A program made the position numbers and the translations under genes. Positions 57,201 to 64,000 of a stretch of 64,000 bases of DNA are shown one piece after another. The notes below the pieces were generated by a model. The model saw only the letters and a program-made list of their open reading frames with translations. It was not told the origin of the DNA and ran no database searches. The stretch covers positions 19,105,387 through 19,169,386 of the forward strand of contig JACBWW010000015.1 of NCBI GenBank assembly GCA_020086605.1. The letters run 5' to 3'. Position 1 is the first letter of the stretch. The number at the start of each line of letters is the position of its first letter. Origin of the DNA: Lanius collurio. Taxonomy: Eukaryota > Chordata > Aves > Passeriformes > Laniidae.

Positions 57201-60200
57201 TAAAGTATTTTAGCATCAGTTTAGGGATCATCAAAGATTAATTGCAATTGTTACGATTAAACTCATTTTTAAGGTAAGTAATTTTATTTCTAAAAGTCCT
57301 GTTTAACTGTTTTCTTTAATAGAAAAACAAATGTGATCTAACAGCAAAGTTGTTTCTGAGAGAAGATAAAACACTATTTATTTTTTGTTTTATTGCAGTT
57401 GCATTTGTGGTCCTGATTTGGGCTGTGGTTTGGTCCATAACGGGGGCTGAGTGTCTCCCAGGTGGAAATCTGTTTGGAATTCTGTTTCTTTATTTCTTTG
57501 CTGTCATCGGAGGTAAAATTTTTGGATTCATTAAAATACGAACACTACCCCCTCTCCCTGCTCTTCTGGGTAAGATATCCTTCCTTCTTTTCTTCCTGCA
57601 TATTTTGTACTGTGTAAACCATCCAGTAGAACTTTTATGGTAGACATGTTTGGATTGGGAAGAAATAAACTGTGTCACATTCAAAAATCTGTACTTTTCC
57701 AAGTGACTTTTTCTGGTCCTCTCTGAAATGATGCAAAACTCCCAGGACTGGCTTAGGTGAAACTGTAACTAATGTTCTCTTCTCAATTCTTTGTGGGTCA
57801 GAGAACTGTATGCTTACAGACTCAAAGTGTGTTGTCCTTCAGACCCTTCTGTCACAGTTACTTAAAATTTGTGTTTAATAACACCAAACGGGAATCTTAA
57901 TCCAGACATCATTTTACAGTAGAATAGTAACCTTTCCGCAAAATTATTGCTGAGCTGTTTCTTTTGTATCTCACACAATGAAAATGTTTTCCAGAGAAAA
58001 CGTTACAGGAATTCCCTACTGCTGGTAGTCCCAAGGATTTCTTTCTTCTCCTTCCTTTATCTCAAGATAATGGAAACTTGAGAAAGTAAATTCACAACAA
58101 GGAATAATTCTTGTGCAGAGTTGTTCTGATTCAATCATAACAATTCTTTTTCACATCAACATCCTATTTTATTTTACATGGAAATGCAAAATAAAAATAG
58201 AAGATGAAAATAATGTTAATTCTGACATCTTCAGAATCTTTTCAGGTTTCTTTCCTAGAGGAGGTTTTATATTTGCTTAGATCAGTACAATACTGTGATG
58301 TGCTGTGATGTCAGTGAAGTTGGAAATAAAGCTCCAGGTTCTTCTCACCAGCTGTATCCTGTCTCCTTGCCATGTTCACTGCAAAAATGAGTAAAGCTGT
58401 TGACAGGCAGTAAAACTCCATGGCAGAGTGGGCCTGCAGTACACAGGTGTGATGCTGTAGCTGCAGAGCTGGTGTTGTGCCTCACGCAGGAGCTCCACAC
58501 ACAGCTCTGTCCAGGCAGCGTGTGCGTTCTTGCACTGCTGAGTTTCACTAGAGAGAGAAAATTCAAATGAGAGGGAGGGAGGTTTTGCATATGGCATGCG
58601 TGCCTGCAGGAGTATGAACACGGAATGTCACACGCAGGGAGTCTGCCCTTTCTAGGTAAACACCCCTTTTAAGCAAATAAAAGTATTTCTCACCATTTGG
58701 ATTCTGTTTGTTTGGGAGTTTTTTAATTATGTCTGTATCTAAAAGTTATGAGTTGAGCTTGGAACTGCTTGTCAGACAGGTAATACTGGACAACAGAAAC
58801 TTCAGCATGACAGCACATGTCTGTTGTTTGGGACAGAGTTCATGGTTCCGATCCCCAGTCTTTGAGGAAAATTGGAGAAATCTATGACTCAGAAGATGAG
58901 ATAGACAATATCTGTGAATATTCTCTTTTTACATTAAAAATACAAACCTTGTACTCTTACATGCCTTTAACCTATTTTTGCTAGGTCCAGTAGAGTGTAA
59001 GGTGGCTAGCTGAACACTTAAGCACCTTACTGTGAGCCTCTGTCTCAAGAAAAAATGAGTGAAATTGGTACTGAAACAACCACCTAATATATTTTAGGTG
59101 CACATGGCAGATAGGTTTCTGCTTCAAGAAGCATGGAGCAGATCAGTGAAGATACCCTTTGAGCTGGACATTTTTGCTTTGTTAAGTAGATTTCTGGATC
59201 AGGGTAGTTCCAGTGACCTGGACCTCATGCAAACGTTGCAAAGAGCATGTGATCACAGTGCCAGCCTGCTATAATTGTCATGAGGTATCACAGATTAATT
59301 ATGGAGGTATCACCATTAATTATGACACTGTTTTTCTCTGAGAGGTGATGGAAAGAACAATGTCTGAAAGTTTAGAGTGTCCCAGGACAAATCAAGTTCA
59401 CAGTCAAGGCTCACACTGAGCTGGGACCAACCTGAGGGCATTGATTTGTTTACTTTTTATCTTTTTTTTTTTTGTTTCCTGTTTCTAAACATGACTAATA
59501 TAAAATTAATGCCACAAATATGTATCTTTGAATCATTAGGACTCACAATGAATCTCTGCAGATCCACGTTTAAAGTTAACTTTTCCTGTGTTTTTCCATA
59601 TCCTTCCAGAGTTATGGCTTCAATAGCGTTGCAGGAAGTCTCTGATCTGACAGTTTTACTAATATTTGCAAAAGGTTGTATCTTGCAAGTAGCTTAAATA
59701 GAGGATAAGACAAGAGTTTCTGATTTCCCTTCCCTTTTTTATGCCCTCTTTGTGTAAGAGTCTCATTGCCAGAGCATTTCAAAATGTCTAAGTTAGTTCA
59801 TGATGAGCTGGTTTAGATTATACTTCCGAAATGAAAGCAGCATTATGGTTCTTGTGATACCTGCATTTCTTTCACCTAAGAGGATTTTTAACAATTCTGA
59901 GATTCTGAGATAAATACACAATATTAGATAATCTTCTTATTTTTGTGTGCTAACAAGCAAAAAATCTTTAGGGATGCAGAGGTGTCTTTGCTTATGGTAA
60001 GTATGACCTGCACCTGGTGAGCAAAGCCGAATTCTTTCGACTCAGACTAAAGCTGTGTATCAGCATCCTGCTGATTTATTCATTGGTGATCTGCTGTGTT
60101 CTTAGGCCACTTTTACTGCTTTAAATGTGTTTATCTTTTTTCATGCCTCAGTCCTATTGTTAAAACATGGCTAATAATTCAGAATACAAATTGTTTCCTT

Positions 60201-63200
60201 TCTCCCCTAAAAACATGGGATGGTGTCTGTTTTTAAGAGTGCTATGCAAGCTTTTCTTGTGCAATTAAAAAAATAATTATTTGACAGGAGCATATTTGTT
60301 TTCACTTAAGGGATGCTGCTTGCTGGTTTCCTAATCCGAAATACCCCCTTCATCAGTGACTTTGTCCAGATAAACTTACGCTGGTCTGCAGCACTGAGGA
60401 ATATTGCTCTTTCCATTATCCTGACCCGAGCAGGACTTGGCCTGGATCCAAAGGTATGGCACCAGCTGTTTGTGAGAGGCAGAGTATACAACAGCTATCA
60501 AAAAAATTTGAATAATTGGTTACATTAAAAATATTGAACTGCTGAGTCTTGGAGCATCTGCAAATTTGATCATTACAGAAAGCATAATTTCTGTTGTATA
60601 ATTATAAATATGGTAATACTGGCAGTTGGATTTGTTCAGTAGGCAGGCAATCCAAAAAACACCTGATGAAAACTAATTTTATGATTATTTTCATTTCCTG
60701 AATTTTGTGAGCAGAACAAATTGAGGATGTGTGCTGCATCATGGTCTGTCAGGAAGAGTTTACACTCCCTGACAAACTCCCTGTTTACACTGATAAACTA
60801 AAGTAATGGAAGGGATCCCCAGTCCTTGAAAGACAATGTTTTTGTGTGGACAGAAATCCAATAAACCCAATCAACCACAAAAGTGTAAATCCTGTGTTAC
60901 TTTTTTTTACTTTTTTTTTTTTTTAATCTTTGCCATTTTAATGCAAATATGTTAATTGCAAAGATGAATCCTGCTGCACTACTGAAATGATTCACATCAC
61001 AGTATAATCCATAACAGTCCTGTGAACAAAGAAGAGTTTCTGCACCCTAAGAAACATGATATTTCATAAATTGATGAAGGCAAGGTTTTGCTTATTCAAA
61101 ACAAGCTGGCTGAAGTAAAGCTGTACCATATGGGCCCCTACCAGTTTAAGCAACCACTTAGAGTTTATAAAACTTAGGTAAAGTATGGGTAGTTTAGAAC
61201 ATCTAAATTGATTTTTCTTTAACAAGAAAAACTAGAGTTGCCAATGCTTCTGTTATTTAGGAAAATAAAGTTTTGTCAATACTGAAAAACGTCTGTTTTC
61301 CTACATTATCATCATCTTATTTTCCAAGATACTGAAGCTTACATGAGCATTTCATCACAACTTTTTTAGCTGGGAGAACTTCATTTTTGGCTCATTTTTC
61401 CTCCATGTGGTAATGAAACTGTCATTTGGACTCTGTGCATGGCAAATGCTTTGATGCAGTTAAAATTGTTCCTCATGTAATTGAAACTGTAAACACAAAG
61501 AGGTCAGTTTTTTTGCTCAGCCCTGATTATGCTGGGGTAAACTGGACTGGTAAAAAGTAGAACTCACTGTTTGTTGGGGGTTTTTTATTCCATGTCAAAA
61601 TTAGGGACCTGTCCTAGAAGACTCATGTTTATGACTAACTATTAAAGACAGCTGTTAAAAGCAAATTTGCCAGCTTATAAATTTTTTTTTTTTAATTTGC
61701 TGAGCCAAAAGGAGCTTAAGCTGTGAATATCAAGTGAGAGACAGCTGAAAGATGCTTGGCTCCTTGTGCCAAGTTTATGTAGTTCTACAACTTTTCATGA
61801 CTTGTTCATAGATTTTCGGGATAATTTTGGGGGGTGCTCATGCAACTTCTGGGATTATAGCAAAATCTTTTTGTGGATGTAGCAAATGACAAGAAGCCAA
61901 ACAGAATTTTCGGTCACTCCTTCCCCTGACATTAAGGAACCTTGTCAAGCCTAGATTCACTGCCATACTTGAAATTTTATATCCAAACCATTTGGCCTTG
62001 GGCCTATCTATAGTTTAGGCCATGTCATGTCCTATAGTGCAGCTCAGACACAATTCTTTAATAAGCCATATCAGGTTGTAAATGTTTTTCCTCTCTGTAA
62101 AGCCAAGGGTACTGACACTATTGTGCCTGTATGATTGCAGGCTCTTCAGAAGCTCAAAGCTGTCTGTTTACGGCTTGCTTTCGGACCATGCCTCTCAGAA
62201 ACATGCACAGCTGCTGTCCTTGCCTACTTGTTCCTGCATGTGCCCTGGCAGTGGGGATTTATGTTAGGGTAACGTACTGCCTTTTCTCCTGTATGACAAA
62301 AGTGTCTGTTTTCCACCTGCAGCTAAATGATCCAAGTGTGGTTAACTCTGTGCCAAGCAGAGACCTCACTTCAGTTCAGTTGGGAAGCTGTGCTTAGCCC
62401 CTGTGGTCTGTCTTTAGCTTCCCATTTATGTCTGCCTCTGTGGCTAATTTAAAGGTCATATTTTCAGGCTGTGGAGGAGTACTTGCATCATTACTCTTCT
62501 GTATTTGTGACCTGAGTACTTGAATAAGGAAGAAGGATGGTGCAATCCCTGAGGCTTGAACCACAACACAGGGAGCTTTTAGGGACAGAAAATTATACCA
62601 CAATTTGGAGAATTTTCATACTGGAATTCAGAACTTCGACACATAGAGATGCACATAGGACAGACTTCCTGTCAAAAGTCAAGGATGAGGATACAGCATG
62701 GTATATTCTAGAGCAATATCCTTGAAGAGAAGACTTTTTCCATCTAGTTCTCTCTAAATTGGTGGACTTGGTCCAGACCTGTACACTAGAACAAGATGGG
62801 TGAACTCCTCTGACACACGCTGAATTTTATGAAGAGGAACTGAGCTACTGACTCATGTCTAGACCACGTTTCTAAACAGGACAGTCAAGGCATCTGTCAG
62901 GGAGCATAACTGGTCTGCAGTGGACACTCCAGTTTTAGTCTGTGGAGCCCTTTACTCTTAATGTTATTGAGCTGGGCACAAAGTAAGAGCTGATTGCAGA
63001 TCTGCATAGAAATATCCCTGCCTGTAATTAGAGGGGAAAGGTTAGGGAAATACATAAAGGTCTGCTTATTTATACTTCAAAACAATTAAGGTCAGAACAT
63101 TCTGAAGTTTTTTTAGTTCAGTGCTTTCTTTTCGAGATGCTGAACCTATGTGTTTTCAGTTTTGTTCTAGGTGCAGTCTCCCCTGCTGTGGTGGTTCCCT

Positions 63201-63975
63201 CCATGCTGATTTTACAAGCTGGGGGATATGGGGTAGAGAAAGGTGTCCCAACTTTGCTAATGGCAGCTGGCAGCATTGATGACATTCTGGCTATCACAGG
63301 CTTCAACACTTGCCTTGGGATGGCTTTCTCCTCTGGTATGCTGGCTAATCTGTACATGAGGAAATGCAGAACACTGATATTTTGAAGAATGTGTGCTCTG
63401 TTATGGCTGACTGGTTTGTAACTTATTGGCACCTCCTTATAAAATTCATGTATAGCCTTAAATACAGAGATCGAAATTGCCTATGTTCAAAAGTTAGTGT
63501 AACATTGTCAGCTCTGAGCTGTGGGTCACAACAACTTTCAGAGAACATTTTTCTCTGACTGCTCCCTTAGCTGCCAGGTCTGGTCCCTGCATGCCCAACA
63601 TAATGCTTTGAAATTTCACTGGGTTTGGCAATGTTCTTACAGTGGCTCTTTCTCTGACTTCTCTCACACACTTTCTTGGCATGAGCTTTCAGAGAAAGAA
63701 AGTTGCACCATCCAGTTTTTTCAGATCCATATGTTCCCTCCTGAACTCCTTTGCCCCAAGTAATTTAGAGCAGACACTGTCCTGGAATCACCCTCACAGG
63801 TCTAGAGCGTGGTTTGACTGAAGGGTCTGTGTATGGCTTACTGAACACATTTTTCTTTTGCCACATAGGTTCTACTCTGTACAATGTGCTCCGTGGAGTG
63901 CTGGAGGTTGCTGTTGGCATAACAGCTGGGGGAATTCTGGGAATGTTTGTTCGATATTTCCCAAGCCATGATCAG
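54253..63975 (+). CDS. SLC9B2: SLC9B2/NHA2 sodium/proton antiporter, N-terminal half (continues past window)
   Basis: NHA2 is a Na+(Li+)/H+ exchanger of the CPA2 family with a NhaA-like fold, found in plasma and organelle membranes. Exons: 54253-54352, 55556-55739 (or from 55559), 57399-57569, 60311-60453, 62141-62268, 63160-63335, 63869-63975. All phases agree and the last donor is at 63976. The first two exons encode the soluble N-terminus (EDSEPS, CPPQGLL). The third gives WAVVWSITGAECLPGGNLFG, nearly identical to human. Later exons give MLLAGFLIRN, RAGLGLDPK and VSPAVVVPSM. The transport-site aspartate pair (DDILAITGF, codons 63278-63283) is present. The C-terminal half, roughly from YFPSHDQ on, lies outside the window. 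Identity is very secure; the start codon is not. Confidence 0.94.
55551..55559 (+). other. SLC9B2: Tandem NAGNAG splice acceptor (SLC9B2)
   Basis: TTCAGCAGG offers two acceptors three bases apart (exon start at 55556 or 55559). Both keep the frame, so the transcripts would differ by one Gln codon in the cytosolic N-terminus. Confidence 0.6.
56618..56965 (-). mobile_element. Solo LTR with perfect 6-bp target-site duplication (SLC9B2 intron)
   Basis: The 348-bp element reads TGTAGTAGTAGGGAC...GGCAACA on the minus strand. It is flanked by identical ATTGCA at 56612-56617 and 56966-56971. A minus-strand TATA-like CTATTTAA (plus 56762-56769) is followed by AATAAA (plus-strand TTTATT at 56740-56745), in the order of an LTR. 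The intact duplication and high CpG content suggest a fairly young insertion. The 6-bp duplication fits ERVK-type integration. No viral genes remain. Confidence 0.88.
59282..59324. repeat. Tandem duplication of a 21-22-bp unit (SLC9B2 intron)
   Basis: GAGGTATCACAGATTAATTATG is followed at once by GAGGTATCACCATTAATTATG. The two copies differ by one or two bases. Confidence 0.8.
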
Positions 63976-64000
63976 GTAAAAACTCAGTTAAAAAAAAAAA

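Overview
This window is vertebrate nuclear DNA, most probably from a bird. It holds large multi-exon genes with GT-AG introns, three CR1 retrotransposon fragments, several short solo LTRs, and low overall repeat density. Three genes lie head to tail on the + strand: CENPE (complete CDS, 44-34850), BDH2 (complete CDS, 38938-48666) and SLC9B2/NHA2 (5' part, about 51527 to past the window end). This is the conserved CENPE-BDH2-SLC9B2 neighbourhood also seen in human 4q24. I assigned the genes by comparing translated exons with the human proteins from memory and by checking that splice phases close. No transcript evidence was available. Within birds, the LTR load would fit a passerine, but that is only a guess.

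1-35.7 kb: CENPE, a kinesin-7 mitotic motor of the kinetochore. I place 39 coding exons that join without a phase break into 1949 residues. They encode an N-terminal kinesin motor (exons 1-12), a long coiled coil (exons 13-37) and a tail ending in a CaaX box (exons 38-39). The human protein is about 2700 residues, and the deficit lies in the repetitive middle of the coiled coil. Intron 29 contains a broken coiled-coil exon and a second partial copy of its end, which suggests past gain and loss of repeat-encoding exons. One CENPE intron uses a GC-AG splice pair.

35.7-38.9 kb: intergenic. It holds an LTR-like repeat that also occurs in CENPE intron 29, an X-box-like (RFX) motif and a CTCF-like motif.

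38.9-48.7 kb: BDH2, a cytosolic short-chain dehydrogenase. Nine coding exons give 245 residues, exactly the human length, with Ser133, Tyr147, Lys151 and three substrate-contact arginines conserved. Intron 4 is also GC-AG. Intron 8 carries a CpG-rich LTR.

48.7-51.4 kb: BDH2 3' region and intergenic sequence with a 21-G tract. 51.4-64 kb: CpG island and the first exons of SLC9B2, a sodium/proton antiporter, through the exon with the paired aspartates and one further exon. The N-terminal start is unresolved. A 348-bp solo LTR with a perfect 6-bp target-site duplication lies in an SLC9B2 intron.

I found no operon, CRISPR array, gene cluster or other clearly undescribed system. The most interesting observations concern exon turnover in CENPE, non-canonical splice sites, LTR insertions and candidate regulatory motifs. 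The three genes are neighbours, but nothing in the sequence shows that they act in one pathway.
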